A DNA stretch of 64,000 bases from Mermis nigrescens (GCA_036768485.1 JAVLUZ010000583.1:420501-484500), one strand, 5' to 3'. Shown: positions 1 to 13,100, counted from the first letter of the stretch. The notes: generated by a model from the sequence alone, not told the origin. Translations and numbers: made by a program.

Positions 1-1434
1 AAAATTCTCCAGAATTTTCTACGAAAAACTCGAAAAATTGATGCAAAAATCGACGCAAAACGTTGGAGAATAATCGAGAAATCATTGTGAGAACTATAAA
101 ATCTTTGTTCTGTACAAAAGCTAATCTTGCGTTGTGGCATGAAAGAAATTTTCTGGAGCGCCAAGAAAGGCAGCATACGTCATTAATGAGTTTTAACTCG
201 ACGCGAAGCGCCGGAAATGTTGAAAAAATCGTGATAAAAATAGGTAAAATCATCAAAAAATATAATTCTATTCTTCGTTGCGCCCAAAAATTTTTTCAGG
301 ATAAGATAGGCGGCCGCTCCCCTCTCTAAATACACGCTTGGTGATTAAATGGTTTTAGAATCGTTTTCGTGTTTAGTTGTGTCCATACCTGGGCAATGGC
401 TGACGGTTCGCCCCGTCCAACTTCCAGCCAAAAGGGTGGGTGGGTCCCTAGACCCTGAAAATGAAGGGTCTCTCCCTGAAAAAAGGTGGGTCGTTCAGCT
501 TAATCAGTGGGTCAGTCACTGAAAAAGGTGGACACATCCGTGGAAAAGGTGTCAAACAGTGTAATAAGATGGTTCCTGTGCATTTTTCCAAACTGATCAT
601 GATATACTGTATCTAGCATTTCCTTAAGTTATCTCCAAAAATTTTCTCCATGTATAAAACATAGCCCCGTCCAAGTTACCCCTTCGCCCCGTCCAACTTT
701 TGGTTCGGCCCGTCCTGGTGATGGGCAGATATGGGGCATTGCCCAGCTGTGGTTGTGTGACTGAAACATGGTCTGAAAACGGCCCTAGGACGAGCTTTAC
801 ATCAAATTTACACTACGGCCTTTCGTTCTGGCTTTAGTTTATGCAACCATACCAATATTCATAAGCATTTACATTGCTTCACTGCGAAATTACTATTCTT
901 TGCCTTTTAGCATTATTTTGTTCGTACATTCTGTCCGTTTTTAAAGAATTTTTCTTTACACAACTACTCTTTACAACAACTTAACTTTACAATACACTTT
1001 CCCACACATTTTTGATCGTAATGAGCACGTCTATTAATACTGAATCGAACGGTCGAAATACACTTGCTGTTTGACCCGACAATACCGCATAATTTGCGAA
1101 TAACTAATTTTCCTCGAGAATTTATTAAAAATCGTTCACTGGAGATCCTATCGAGTTCTAATTATCCGTCAAAACTATATTTGACCTCATATTTTGACAA
1201 GGAAACTAATTTTTATCTCCGAACGAGTGAGTAAAATCGGAAAATTTAGTACATCTTAGTCTGTCTATGTATAAAGAGCCTAAAAATTCGTCATCAACAT
1301 ACAATTTGTTCAATTAAATTACTTTACATTCGGCAGTTCAAACAACTAAACACTTCTAAGGAGATTTCATCTATTACTATAGATTTTAGGTTTAAATTTT
1401 ATAGCTTCGAAATACAACGCTTTTTCTTACATAC
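1..1434. other. Non-coding stretch, no gene resolved
   Basis: About 1.4 kb with no convincing exon. It holds a C/G-rich low-complexity patch at 380-740 with repeated CCCGTCCAA-like words and a copy of the GC palindrome near 197-212. If the G-patch gene at 1435-2444 continues, its next minus-strand exon must begin with two bases completing a split codon; I looked for a segment like the KSLD/ISLD exon of the neighbouring gene and did not find one. Confidence 0.5.
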
Positions 1435-1543
1435 TTCTGGGGGCTACTTTGGTCTCGACAATACTGACGCGGCCATCTTTATTTCGTCCCAACCCACGAC
1501 CGGCTACGTAGCCCATTTTTAGCATTATTTTCGAACCGATGCC
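1435..1543 (-). CDS. G-patch exon of a second ZGPAT-like copy
   Basis: On the minus strand an acceptor (TTTTTAG) is followed by 36 codons plus one base, then a strong donor (GTATGTAAG). The translation starts GIGSKIMLKMGYVAGRGLG and has the glycine spacing of a G-patch, the RNA-processing domain that binds and activates DEAH-box helicases. It is 109 nt, exactly the length of the G-patch exon at 16725-16833, with the same phase at both ends, so the two exons are homologous. Identity is partial (KIML for KLMA, ARG for VGS), so this is a diverged copy and not an assembly duplicate. What lies downstream is outside the window or unrecognised. Confidence 0.75.
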
Positions 1544-2267
1544 CTAAAAATGACTTACGCTCTTAAATGCCCGATTTTAGATTGAAAATATTCTAAAAAT
1601 TCATGAAGCTCATTTTAAATTTTGGATTAATGCATTAAATCCGAAGAACGACTGAACTGAACGTACAAAATGACCAATCATATACTAATTGATGAATGAA
1701 GCACAAAATTTACGGATTATTAGCCCTAAAAGATTAAACTAGAGAGCAAGCGATGATCAGTAATGCAAAGAGTCTGTATCGACTTGAACTTGCGTTTATT
1801 TATAGAATGCTAATCATTTTATTAAAAATAACACAAGTTCTTAAATTTTATTTCAATTACAAAATACTCTATTCACTATATCGGAATTACTATTTCAAAA
1901 TAGGTACGTTTGCTGACAATATAAAGCAATGAAAAGCGTAAATGTGTATACGGACAGCGCCAAAGCTATGGGGGTCTGGAAATCCTGAAAATTTCAGTGG
2001 TAGAAAAGTGTCGAAAAAATTACAAATATAATAGAAAGAAAATCCGGTGCGAGGCGCCGGAAAATTCTCAGAGTAAAAGCTAAAACCTTTTAAAAAATCA
2101 TTTTGGGCTGCCTTTCCAGTAGACTTCGAGCGATTTTGATTTTTTTCTTCGTTGGAGTCTTGTGAAAAATATATTTTTCGATTTCGGGGTGAGAGGGAGA
2201 GGAGGACCCCCTCGTGAGCATGTATGGCGTGAAGATCTCGGACCCACCAGGCAACGCATGCACTCAC

Positions 2268-2444
2268 CTTGGTGTATTCCTCCCAAGCAGCCAAAGGTTT
2301 GGCAATTGATGGCTCCGAGGAAGACGGTGAACATGATCTAGCTTTTGATTGCATTTCCATATCCGGCTCAATGACATCATTTAATTTTCGACTACTTTCA
2401 CCACCGGACGTATCGCTATCGCATCTTACAGCGTATTCACTCAT
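2268..2444 (-). CDS. Pre-G-patch exon of the second ZGPAT-like copy
   Basis: An open stretch of 59 codons runs from an ATG at 2444 to a good donor (AAG|GTGAGTG) at 2268. It ends AAWEEYTK in phase 0, matching GTWESHTK at the end of the equivalent exon of the full-length gene (17456-17613) and joining in frame to the G-patch exon at 1543. The rest is Ser/Glu/Pro-rich and probably disordered. The true 5' end is uncertain. An in-frame stop lies four codons before the ATG, and no acceptor with the phase used by the sister gene is visible, so this ATG may start a short G-patch protein or the exon may start at an unusual acceptor. The intron to the next exon contains a GC-palindrome repeat. Confidence 0.6.
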
Positions 2445-3332
2445 TCTTATTCGTCAATTTAAAGCTAATCTATACTGGTATTAAAAAATGAAAACTACGC
2501 GGCTCTGGGAAAGGATGAATTTATAGGGATTCCGATAGGGCGCAAAGTATAGTCAAAATTTTAGAACTTCGAATTTTGAAAAGAATCGAAAATTTTGGTC
2601 AAAATGACTCGAAATTTTGGATAGAGAGAGGAAAGCCGATCATTTTAAGAGTGAGATGAAAGCTTATAATTTTCTTTAAAAAATCAGTAAAAAGGCATAA
2701 AAGGCGCGTTTGATTCGAAATTTGGAATAAAATGAAGGAAAAAATCGTATCTTCAGCGGAATAGAACGACTTTGCCATGCATTTATTGCACTTTCGCAAA
2801 AAGTAATATTTTACCATTCCCTATTTATATCTTTTAAATTATGAAGATGATTTCGGTATAATTTTTCTTTTATTCCAATAATTTTTATTCGGTTTATTAA
2901 AAGCTGCAGGAAGCGCTGCCGTAGGAGCCGAAGTCCAAAAAAATTGCGGATTTTACAACGTCAATTTTGAACCGTAAGAGACGGAATTAAGAATACTTAC
3001 GATCGGAGAGAAGTTTTTCAACATCCTATCTTATTCATATTTTTGACGTTTCTTTAGCAATAAAGATTTTAAAATCCCATCATTTCACCTTTCAGTATAC
3101 CTAATATAAATGAGCTAAATTTCGTTGTATTTGTGTAGGCACGAGTATGATCTAAACAGGGGAAATCACGACTTCTATTACTTTTTGAACCACAATATTT
3201 CGGCGTTCTTCAGTGAGAAGCTTGATTGTTTATTTCGCGAAATCGAGGACAATAAATTTTTCGGAGGAAAATGACAAAAAATGGAAATGACTAAACGTTA
3301 GTACAGCGACCGAATGGCAACGCATACATATA
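2445..3332. other. Non-coding, one weak exon-like patch
   Basis: No gene is resolved. Around 2902-2972 the plus strand reads open for about 23 codons (AAGSAAVGAEVQKNCGFYNV) between AAAAG and a GTAAGAG donor. The minus strand of the same patch is also partly open and is preceded by a GTAAGTATT donor near 3004-3012. Neither could be connected to anything, so I leave it as a note. Confidence 0.3.
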
Positions 3333-3340
3333 TGTGGAGG

Positions 3341-4404
3341 CAGTGGGCGTAACCAGGGGGGGCGGGGGGGGCCCGGCCCCCTCCCGAAAATGGAAAAATA
3401 ATTTTTTAAAAGCAAAGGGGGACCCTTTGCTTTTTTCTTCCAGTGAAGTGGAAACGGATTGTGGACAGCCATAATGCGTTTTCAGCACACTTTTTAGCTT
3501 CTAAACTCAAAATTTTCCGGCGCTTCGCGCCGGATTTCTCATGTTCTGTTTTTTCTTACTTTAGAAGCCCAGATTTTACTTAAAAATAACGAATTCGTCA
3601 AAATTTTCGGCGCTTCGCGCCGAATTTCTTGTGTTCTATCTTTTTTCTTACTTTAGAAGCCCAGATTTTACATAAAAATAACGAATTTGTCAAAAATTTT
3701 CGGCGCTTCGCGCCGAATTTCTTATGTTCTATGTTTTTCCTTACCTTAGAAGACTAAAATAAAAAATTTGTCAAAAATTTTCGGCGCTTCGCGCCGGATT
3801 TCTTATGTTCTATGTTTTTTCTTACCTTAGAAGCCCAGATTTTGCTTAAAAATAACGAATTTGTCAAAATTTTCGGCGCTTCGCGCCGAATTTCTCATGT
3901 TCTATCTTTTTTCTAACCTTAAAGCCCAGATTTTACTTAAAAATAACGAATTTGTCAAAAATTTTCGGCGCTTCGCGCCGGATTTCTTATGTTCTATGTT
4001 TTTTCTTACCTTAGAAGCCCAGATTTTACTTAAAAATAGCGAATTAGTCAAAATTTTCGGCGCTTCGCGCCGATTTATTATGTTCTGAATTAGTTTTCTT
4101 AACAAAACTGCAAATTTAAATGCAAAGAAAAGAATTTCGAAATGTTTTGTAGTCAAGCTTTAATTTGATATTGAGAAATTAGTCATACCGATAGGTTAAA
4201 AGATAGATTTTTTATATCCAAATTTGAAATAAAGCAAGAAAATTTTTGAATTTTTTTTAAATTTTTTACTTCACCATAATATAGATCTTGTCGAGAATCG
4301 CTCAAAAATGCCATTATTTTCGCGTATCTCCTAATGGTTCCCGAGATATAGGACTTCAAAAATTTTGGGCCCCCCCCCGAAATAAAATCCTGGTTACGCC
4401 CCTG
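3341..4404. mobile_element. hAT-like MITE, CAGTGGGCGTAACC family, with internal tandem array
   Basis: The left end CAGTGGGCGTAACCAGG and right end CCTGGTTACGCCCCTG are inverted. The element is flanked by a perfect 8-bp target duplication TGTGGAGG (3333-3340 and 4405-4412). CAG...CTG ends and an 8-bp duplication are the hAT superfamily signature. No transposase is encoded. Its interior holds a seven-copy tandem array (separate entry). A second, shorter copy is at 21563-22144 and a right-end fragment is near 29910-29935. Confidence 0.85.
3490..4090 (+). repeat. About 92-bp tandem array with a GC palindrome in each unit
   Basis: Seven units each contain GGCGCTTCGCGCC inside an AT-rich spacer with the words AGAAGCCCAGATTTTA and AATAACGAATTTGTCA. 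Palindrome starts fall at about 3519, 3608, 3701, 3782, 3874, 3966 and 4059, spacings of 81-93 bp. Units differ by point changes and small indels, so the array has diverged since expansion. Short open frames across it are products of the repeat. Confidence 0.9.
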
Positions 4405-4426
4405 TGTGGAGGAATGGGCCTAGGAG

Positions 4427-4864
4427 CAGTGTTTTTTGTATTCGGCAAAGATTTCTCCCGATGTACAAAGACTCTTGGGGACCGTCTTCGTACATGTACA
4501 AAAATTTGTGGAAGACAAACACCGCAAAAAAGGTTCAAAGTTCGCAAACATTTTCGGCGCTTCGCGCCGAAATGAGCTAATTGTGTTCTATATACTACAT
4601 ATATCTTTATAATGTCAAAAATTGCATTTTGAAAGGAAAAATGTCAAATCGCCGTTTTGAGACGATTATTAGTGATTTTTGCCCTCAGAAACCCGGAAAT
4701 GAGCTGAAATACACTACCAAAGGTCGAACAACTCTGTTTTTGCCACACTAAAATCGCTACTGTGCCATATTATAGTGCCCAAAATTTGTGTGTACAAAAT
4801 GTAGAAAGATGTTCAGGAACCATCTTTGTATATGTACAAACGGACCTTGTACAAAAAAACACTG
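4427..4864. mobile_element. hAT-like MITE, CAGTGTTTTTTGTA family
   Basis: Ends CAGTGTTTTTTGTA and TACAAAAAAACACTG are inverted, with a perfect 8-bp target duplication CCTAGGAG (4419-4426 and 4865-4872). The interior is built from repeated TGTACAAAGA/TCTTTGTACA words and one GC palindrome. It lies 14 bp beyond the duplication of the preceding element. Other copies are at 22949-23400 (opposite orientation) and about 21120-21551. Confidence 0.88.
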
Positions 4865-4872
4865 CCTAGGAG

Positions 4873-6586
4873 GCACTTCAGAATGGAAAACATGGAAATT
4901 CTAAGGTGAAAATGAAGCAAACTGAAGGCCAGCAAAACAATTGAAAATCGAAAATTTTCTTTATAAGTGCTTGCAATTGAAATCATTTGTCATTATGGCC
5001 CAAAAACTCTCAAGTGAATCCCTTATAGATCGGCTGGCCCGCCCCCCCCCAGATCGGCCATGCTGCGCATCTATTGAAAACAATTCCATGGATAAAATCT
5101 TTAAAATATTTTAAATTCAGGATTTCTTTATTTAATTTTCTTATTTTTCAGCCATAATTTTACCTTTTTTTCTAGCCTACATTCTCATTAATTCTTCATG
5201 AAATAGACAATCATAATGGATAAGAGAATTGTGCAAAAGTAAAATTGCAGATAAAAAGGAGACGAAAATGCAGAAGATATCAAAACGTCACAAATTGAGT
5301 TAAAACTATTAGGTAAGTAAGCATATTAAAAATATGTAGGCTACTAATACCACACGAGAATAAGTTTAAAAAATTTAGTGCTAGACTCAAAAACAGCAAC
5401 GTTATCAGATTTTCAAAATGACACTGAAGAAAAATGCGTAGATAGGAAACGTTTCTTGGTTTTTTTAGCAACTTTTCAAAAATATATAACTGTTTTATTG
5501 CTTAAGTGCTACAAACGAACCCGTGGCACATGAAGATGCAAAAACATAGAAGGCAAAAATTATACAATACAAAACAACATATTTCGAATAAAGATAAAAT
5601 TTCATCGTAAAAAAATATACTTAAAAATTTTTTCTGTAAATTCGAATAAACGTAGGAAGCCAGATTTTTGAGAGCACAAGTTCACTTGCGTTCCAAAGAC
5701 CGTTTATATAAGCATTACGGAGAACCGCGCCAAATACCCTACGAAGCTGTATGCTGAAAAATCGGGTTTACTGTAGCAAGTGAGTACGCAAACAACTTCA
5801 CCTCTAAAAATTTTTCGCTGTTTAAGACAACAATAGCAACGGTAGGTGTGCTTCGCAAGCGCATCAGTGTAAAATATAAAATGTAAACAAGTTCTACATA
5901 TATTTTATTACGAAAGAATAAAGCGGATAAGAATCCATAGCAATTATATTATGATATAGAAATAGACAAAGCTGACCGAAATTTTTAGTGAAAACAACAA
6001 TTGAAATGGCATGGGAAGGAATTCTGATACTGGATGAGTATATTATTCTTCATCTGGCCTTTTCGTTCACACATAAAAAAGAACTATATGGAGAAATTTC
6101 ATCAGTTTCACTACACTTTCTAGCTTTCATGATCGCGACTGTTTCAAAAACTTCAATGCTTACAACTTTTAGAAATTAAATTCAAAATTGAAGCAGCTTC
6201 AACAATTAAATTTAAATTCGCGAAATAGCATGTCATGCAAATTACTTTACACTTGTTGTTCCAACCTCTACATTAAAGATACGAACTTAGCCAGAATGTT
6301 TAGTACGAATTACATATTTACATTTCCGCTCTTCTCCGTTTAAATCAAAGTACATATCTTCAAGGGTTTGTCTTACATCTAAACAAGCAGATATCTGAAG
6401 TGGATAATTTTCCGAATAATTAATTATTCGAAATTTCGGTAAAATTTGAAATTTTTATGCATTCAAAATATTTAATCCGAAGATCATTAACATGGTGCAT
6501 TTAAGCATGGTGTAAACCATTCTTAGTAAAAATCTCAAAACTTTGCGACTAGGTAGTGGGCCATTTTTATGAGGGAGAAGGTAATC
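4873..6586. other. Non-coding stretch
   Basis: No gene is supported. A C-rich fragment near 5036-5062 resembles the ends of the CA...TG MITEs. Short open frames (for example 5988-6179) have no recognisable motif, splice context or family resemblance. Confidence 0.5.
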
Positions 6587-6809
6587 CATACATGTAACGG
6601 CTCAAAATTGGAGGGAGGGGGTTCCGGCCATTTCTAGAGGGGGGCGTACGTGACTCCAAGTTTTTGCCAAAACGGCCAACAAACGCCTAAAAACGGCCAA
6701 AAAATTCAATTTTCCAAATTTCGGGGGGGTCAAATTCTTCTGGCTTTTGGGGGATGGGATGGATGCTCGACTTTGGGTGGGGGATCCCCCACCCCCTGTT
6801 ACATGGATG
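6587..6809. mobile_element. hAT-like MITE, CATACATGTAACGG family
   Basis: The left end CATACATGTAACGGCTC and right end CCTGTTACATGGATG are approximately inverted. Flanks AGGTAATC and GGGTAACC match at 6 of 8 positions, so the 8-bp duplication is degraded. The interior is G/C-homopolymer rich with CGGCCATTT and GCCAAAAACG words shared with the copy at 18789-19010. Confidence 0.65.
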
Positions 6810-6968
6810 GGGTAACCTACCTTCTAGCTTTGACCAAGAATAGCAAAAAACACATAAAACTGACCAAAAAACGCGATTTTTTTCGCCAGAAAAATGGGGC
6901 TTAACTCATCTCAGTCTTCAGGAACGAAGAAACGATCCACTTAACGAGAACAATGCAAAGTAATATAA

Positions 6969-7145
6969 TTAAAAGTTCATCAATTCTTTGCGGCTTTGCC
7001 TATTTTTCACTTCGGCTGTCATCAACTTCTCTTCACGCTTCATCTTTTGAAGCGAATCAGTTGAACAGGGCCGATTTTTGAAATTTTCCGACTTATTCAA
7101 TGTCGATCCTTCGTGTACTTTAATTTTATCTTGTAAGAGCACGAG
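6969..7145 (-). CDS. ZGPAT: ZGPAT exon 11 (C-terminus)
   Basis: Acceptor TTCTTTTAG, 58 codons and stop TAA. LVLLQDKIKVHEG and LQKMKREEKLMTAEVKNRQ form a charged amphipathic tail that ends LMNF-stop, like the MTEF-stop end of vertebrate ZGPAT. Confidence 0.88.
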   Translation of the reverse strand, partial: LVLLQDKIKVHEGSTLNKSENFKNRPCSTDSLQKMKREEKLMTAEVKNRQSRKELMNF

Positions 7146-10100
7146 CTAAAAGAATCAACTGTGCTTTAAACTGCTCAGATTTTTACTCTCTTTACACCAG
7201 GCACGTAGCTCCGAGGGGAATGGGGGGTCCAGATTTCCCAAAATTCACAGAAAAAATCGGAAAAACATACTTTTTTCTTGACCTTTTTTGGGCTTAGTCC
7301 CCCGAAATGGTGTTGGTCTCCCCCAAAATAGGACGGCCAGCTACGTGCCTGCTTTACACTACCCAAATCTCGCTTTTTTAAATAAGCTTTACAATTCTCT
7401 ATACGCCCATTTACACTCAATTTTCGCTCAAATTTTAAATTTCGAAAATCAGTACGCGAGGTTCAAAAAATTTCTTTGAATTAATATATAACTTACCAAT
7501 TTTAATCCGGAAAATCATAAAAATTAGAATTCAAAATTCGAAACAATGTAAGAAAATGCAGGTACGAAAAGTAAGCGCGTAAATAACTGGCAAATTTGGC
7601 CCGAAGATGCGATAGCCATTCTTTTTTAGGAAGATTTAAAATAAACTTTTAGTTAAAACAGCTAAAAAATGTGCAAAAAGGGCTTTTATTAAACAGATTT
7701 CTGCCGAAAAAAATTCGAGACGGATTAAGGTGTTTTAACTTCTGGGACGAATAGGCTGACTTTAGCAAAGTGAAGACCCTTAAATTCAATTTTTTTCGTT
7801 TTTCCGCGATTTCTGGATATTAATGCATAGAGCTCAATACGAAACGTCGAAAAGTAGAGTTTTATACCCTGATCATCGATTCTTTGGCACCTTTTTGACA
7901 TTTGAAATTTTTCGAGCCCCGAAATAAAATAGAAAATAAAATAAATGTATACAATTTACCCCCAGCGTTTTTTAGCCGATCCATATAAGCTACAGTAAGC
8001 AAACTTTACAAGGAGATAGCTATAAGCCTATTGTACTAATCTGGTAAAATTGATTAACTTACGGTGTAAACTTACTGCTTTAAAAAAATTTTAAAAAACT
8101 TACTTTACTTTTTTGAACTTACTTTTTTTAATGTAGGATGTTGATTGAGTTACAAAAAAACTGCTCTGTTTGAAACCCACCGAATTGTTTACAATTTTTA
8201 GATGCCGTTAGTACGTTGTAAACTGTGAGTGTAAAGCAGTAAGTTTACAACGTAAGTTAATCAATTTTAACAGATTAGTACAATAGGCTTATAGCTATCT
8301 CCTTGTAAAATTTGGTTACTGTAGCTTATATGGATCGGCTTGAAAACGCTGGGAGTAAATTGTATACTAGATCCTTAAAATAAACTAAAATAAACTCCCT
8401 GGCCCAAAACCCCAAATAAGGCAATATAAAACAACAAGATCAGTGGAGGAAAATCAAAGCTTTTATACCAAAATGCCTAAAATCAATCATAAATTGCGAA
8501 TTAAGGTAGCTTCCGAATTTTTTGACGTTTATACTGATGACTAGGGCCATTTACACACAAAAAAATATACGAAAACTATGATCATAATGTAGGCACAGCT
8601 TACTTAGTAGAATATTGAAACATGAAATAATAAAATAAATAAGCCATACTAATTTAGGAAGTCAAAATTTTTCTCCTCAATTTCTTACCCTTGAAAAAAA
8701 CGCATTCAGCACAGTAAAGGTGGGTATATAATTGCTTTTTTCGATTTTTCCCCACGTCCAAATCAATAACTGTAAATACTATAGGTGATAAGCAAGAAAT
8801 ATACGTGGAAGAGGGGGGTTGACGGTCTAGACCACATGTGGGCCTGGGGGGTTGTATGCACCCCCAGAAGTTGAAATACCCCCCACCAGAATTCAAATTT
8901 TGAAAATTTTTTTTGCTTTTTCAGCGATTTTTTGATGCCATTGGATACTGCTCGATGAGAAACGTCGAAAAATGATGTTTTTTTGCCATACGACCATTTT
9001 TAAGACCATTTTTTGACCTTTGAAAATTTTTTCACCCCTCCCCCCAGAATTTTGGTGCTGCCCACCTATGGTCTAGACCCCCAAGAATGGAAAAATGGGA
9101 TTGTGCCCCATTCGGGCAATGTGCCTAATTCAGGGAAATTAGGCACAATGAAGACCGAAAATGAATGAACATTAAAAATCTTCTTCAAAAGTACCTTACA
9201 TTGACCAGAAACTGTGTAATAACGTAGTTTTAACACTAATTTAGCGTATACACCAGTTTTCGAAATCATTCTGGCCCAAAAAGCTCAATCCCTGACCCCC
9301 CTAAAGACCCGCTGACCCCCCCCCAGAGAAAGGCTGACCCTCAGATTAGCCATGCTGTGCATCTATGGTGAACACACATGGGCGTGGTTTGGACCCCCAG
9401 AAACCCGTAGACCATATATGCACATAGGGGTGAGGGAGGTATTACCCCCAGAAGGGTCCGTCAAAATTTATCTGGTCCTTCGCGCCAGATTGGTACTTTT
9501 GAATTCTTTATACTCAAAAAGCGCTCAAACTTGATGACATTTTTGCATTTCTTAGTGTTAAAGAGTGATATAATGCAGTCAAAATGGACTAAAATGCTTT
9601 TAAAATGCGATATTACCACGAAAAAACGTTTTATGGGCTACTTTGAACATTTTAATCGGTAAAAGAGCGAACAATCGTGAACAACGTTAAATTAACTGTT
9701 TTGGATTTTTGGGATTTCACCATACATGATCTTGGCGGGATGTTTGGGAAGGGGTTTCAGCCCCCGCAGAATCATTTTTCACCCCCCCCCGCAAAAATTT
9801 TTCACCCCCCCAGAATTGGCGATTTTTCAAAAAGTTTCCTAAACTAACCTTAAAATTGGTAGAAAAAGTGTCTTTTTAAGGGTTTTTGGCTATCTATTTG
9901 CTCAAAATCGCCAAATTTTCGGCGCTTCGCGCCATATATTCATGTTTTAAGCGATATATTGGTCAATTTATTCGACTTTTTTCGAAATTTTTTCATGATT
10001 TCATGCTCTAGAAGGATAGAGTATCGTCAGAAACGCCAAAAAACGATGTTTTTAACGCGTACCGGCCATTTTTGGGCCCAAAAAAGGCACTTTAGTTTTT

Positions 10101-13100
10101 CACTCCCCCCCCCAGAATTTCCATACTGTGCATGTATGGATTTCACCCCCCCTCCCCCTCCTGCCGACCCTGACCTTGTGAACCTATGCCGTAAACCCCA
10201 AAAATCGATATTCCCCCTGAACTGAATTTTCGGTATATGTTTAGGATTTTGTTAGTTTACACCACTCAGACCCCCAGAATTCGGTCGCTGCCCATGTACG
10301 TATGGTTATGACCATACAAAATGACTTAAAATTTTGGGTGAGGAGCTTAAACATCTTTCAGGAGCGAATGATGATAAATTCTAAGCAAAAGCCACTTGTT
10401 ATCAATTTCTCTTGTCAAAAACTGCAAAAAACACTTGAAAATGGCTAAAAAAGCAAAAAATCGGAGATTCATAAAATCTTAATTCGAAAAGAAGGATCAA
10501 GAAATAAGCACGAGAACGCAATGTGCAGCTAATTTTAATACGTAAAACCGCATTTTCGCACATCTTAAATTACTAATTATTAAATAATTAAAAAATCGAA
10601 GGAATTCTATATGATTCGTCGTATTTTTTGTCATTTTTAAATTTTGAAAATTTTTAAATTTTTTGAATTTCTAAATGCTGCAATTTTGAAAAAACAGTAC
10701 AAAATTAAATCGTAAATCAGAGAATCTTACATACTAATTCACAATTTTTACTGATTTAAATAATCCGTTATTATTTATTCTTTTTATACACAATTAGCAT
10801 AATTAAAAAGAGAGAAAATTTATCCATTTCTTAATTACTTTCTAATTATATATTAATTAATTAAATAAGTTAATTAATTAATTTGGCCGGAAATCCCAAA
10901 ATATTTAGAGCCATTAATTGTACGATCGCCTTCAGCAACACTTGCGGTAATTCGATGTTTTTTTAACTCATACTTTGAAGAACATGTACAATAAACGAAA
11001 ATTAAAGCTAGTAAAAATTAGTGAACAATTTAAACTAAATTAAAAAATATTTAATATTCAAGCTTACCCTAACATTCAATTCTTTATCGCTCAAATCCTT
11101 TAATTTCATAACAAACTTTACACCAACGTCCGTTGATTGCTCTGAAAAATAATTTTAAATCTTAACATTATCAGAAAATTAGAAGAATACATATAACTCG
11201 TCCAATATGTAAAAAGGTATACAGATACCTAATAATTATTAATCATTATTAAATTATTAATTTTTCAAAGCATTAAACAAAGCCAATTCAGGGTGATAGT
11301 TTATCTGCTATTCACAAACATATCTCAAATAGCAATCATCCAATTACATCAGATTGCTTCAAGGTTATCAGTCGAGCATCCAACTCTTTTGATCTTTTAA
11401 TCAAAGGAGTCATTATACATAGCACGTGATCGTCCTATTCTCAATAATAATGTTTCATCATATCCTTTAAATTTGTTTTAATTTACCACATTTTCTTTTC
11501 TTAAAGCTTTAAATCTTTTATTATTATCTTTATAATTTAATGGTAGGTTTAAACTTTAAGCTCCTCTTAGTTTACAACTCTCGCTTAGCAAGCTCATTTT
11601 TCGAAACTATTCCTTCTTAATCAGTCGAAAATACATATCAACATTGAAATAAAGCAAGATTTAACGTTAACTCACTAAAATATGTAAAATCCGTGCTGAA
11701 AACTAAAAATTTAAAAACTTTAATGTGATAAGTTATTGTGAAAAATCTAAAAATAAATAAATTCTACAAATAAAACTAAATAAATATGTAACAAAAATAA
11801 ATGCGAAAATACGCCAATCTAAGGATAAAATACTAAACATAAGCAAAAAATATAATGAATACTTAATCGCTTAAGCGAGTTGGATAATATTAAATACTTA
11901 TTTTTTTGCTTTTATGTGATTAATAATAAACGATTAAAGTAAGATCAAACGAGTGCAAAGGGATTTTAAATAAGATATGTCTGAGATTACGCGAGAGTGA
12001 AAAAATTCAATAAATTTAATTATCTATTCCGTTTAACGCCAACAGCGTTTACGGCCGTCCATCCCCAAATTATCGATTCCGCATTATCCCAATTTTAATT
12101 TAAATCCATTACTATACACTGCCAGCCATTTTCTCATGTTTTCAATTAATAATTTTCAACCACAAGTGCGTACATACTGTACTACAGTTAGCTAAAAAAT
12201 TAATTAAAAAAGAGTTAGAACCGAACAACCTAACTAAAGGGAGTAAAACAACCGCCTACAATACAGACTTATACTTTAGGCACAGTTCTCGCCACGAAAT
12301 TTGGACAATAAAGAACGGATTGCCTTTATTTAGGAACGCTTTTTCAACACCTAATCGCCGGAGACCCAAAGAGTATTCTGACATGCTTTACTTTAAGAAA
12401 ACGCGACCCATTTACGACTCAGTGCGTATCAGCATATTAATGTTGATTATGCACGTGCAATTCATATGCATATGACATTGCGCACATAAGCGCGTATAGA
12501 GCTCATTAATGTTGATTATGCACGTGCAATTCATATGCATATGACAGTGCACATAAGCGTATAGAGCTCATTAATGTTGATTATGCACATGCGATTCATA
12601 TGCATATGCCATTACGCATAGCGTGTATAGAGCTTATTAATGTTGATTATGCGCGAGCAATTGATATGCATATGCCATTGCGCACATGAGCGCGCATAGA
12701 GCTTATTAATATTGATTATGCACGTGCAAATCATATGCATATGACATTGCGCAGATAATGCGCACACGCTTGCTATATCATCACGCGTCTATTTGAGAAA
12801 GCGCTCAAAGTCTTAAACAGTCCGACCTGAGCGTTTAGGATGCGTTTTCTTAAAGTAAAGCATGCCAGGATACTCTTTAGGTCTCCGGCGATTAGGTCGT
12901 GAAAAAGCGTTCATAAGTAAACTCGATCCGTTCTTTATTGTTCAAATTTCGTGGCGAGTACTGTAACGCCTATAGAAATGGCACTAAACTCAAAGTATAA
13001 AGATGACCGCATCAAGCGACTTAACATATAAAAATTAATTAATGAAAACAAATGGTTCGAATAAAAACTACCCGTGGCTAAAATTAAAAGTAATTTAAAG

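Noticed and set aside
1890..2267. Continuation of the 184-codon minus-strand frame beyond 2268
   Set aside because: The coding part ends at the GTGAGTG donor; beyond it the frame runs through a palindrome-bearing repeat, and the real continuation is the G-patch exon at 1543.
3490..4160. CRISPR-like regular repeats
   Set aside because: Repeats of about 92 bp are contiguous tandem units with related spacers, lie in a eukaryotic MITE, and have no cas genes.
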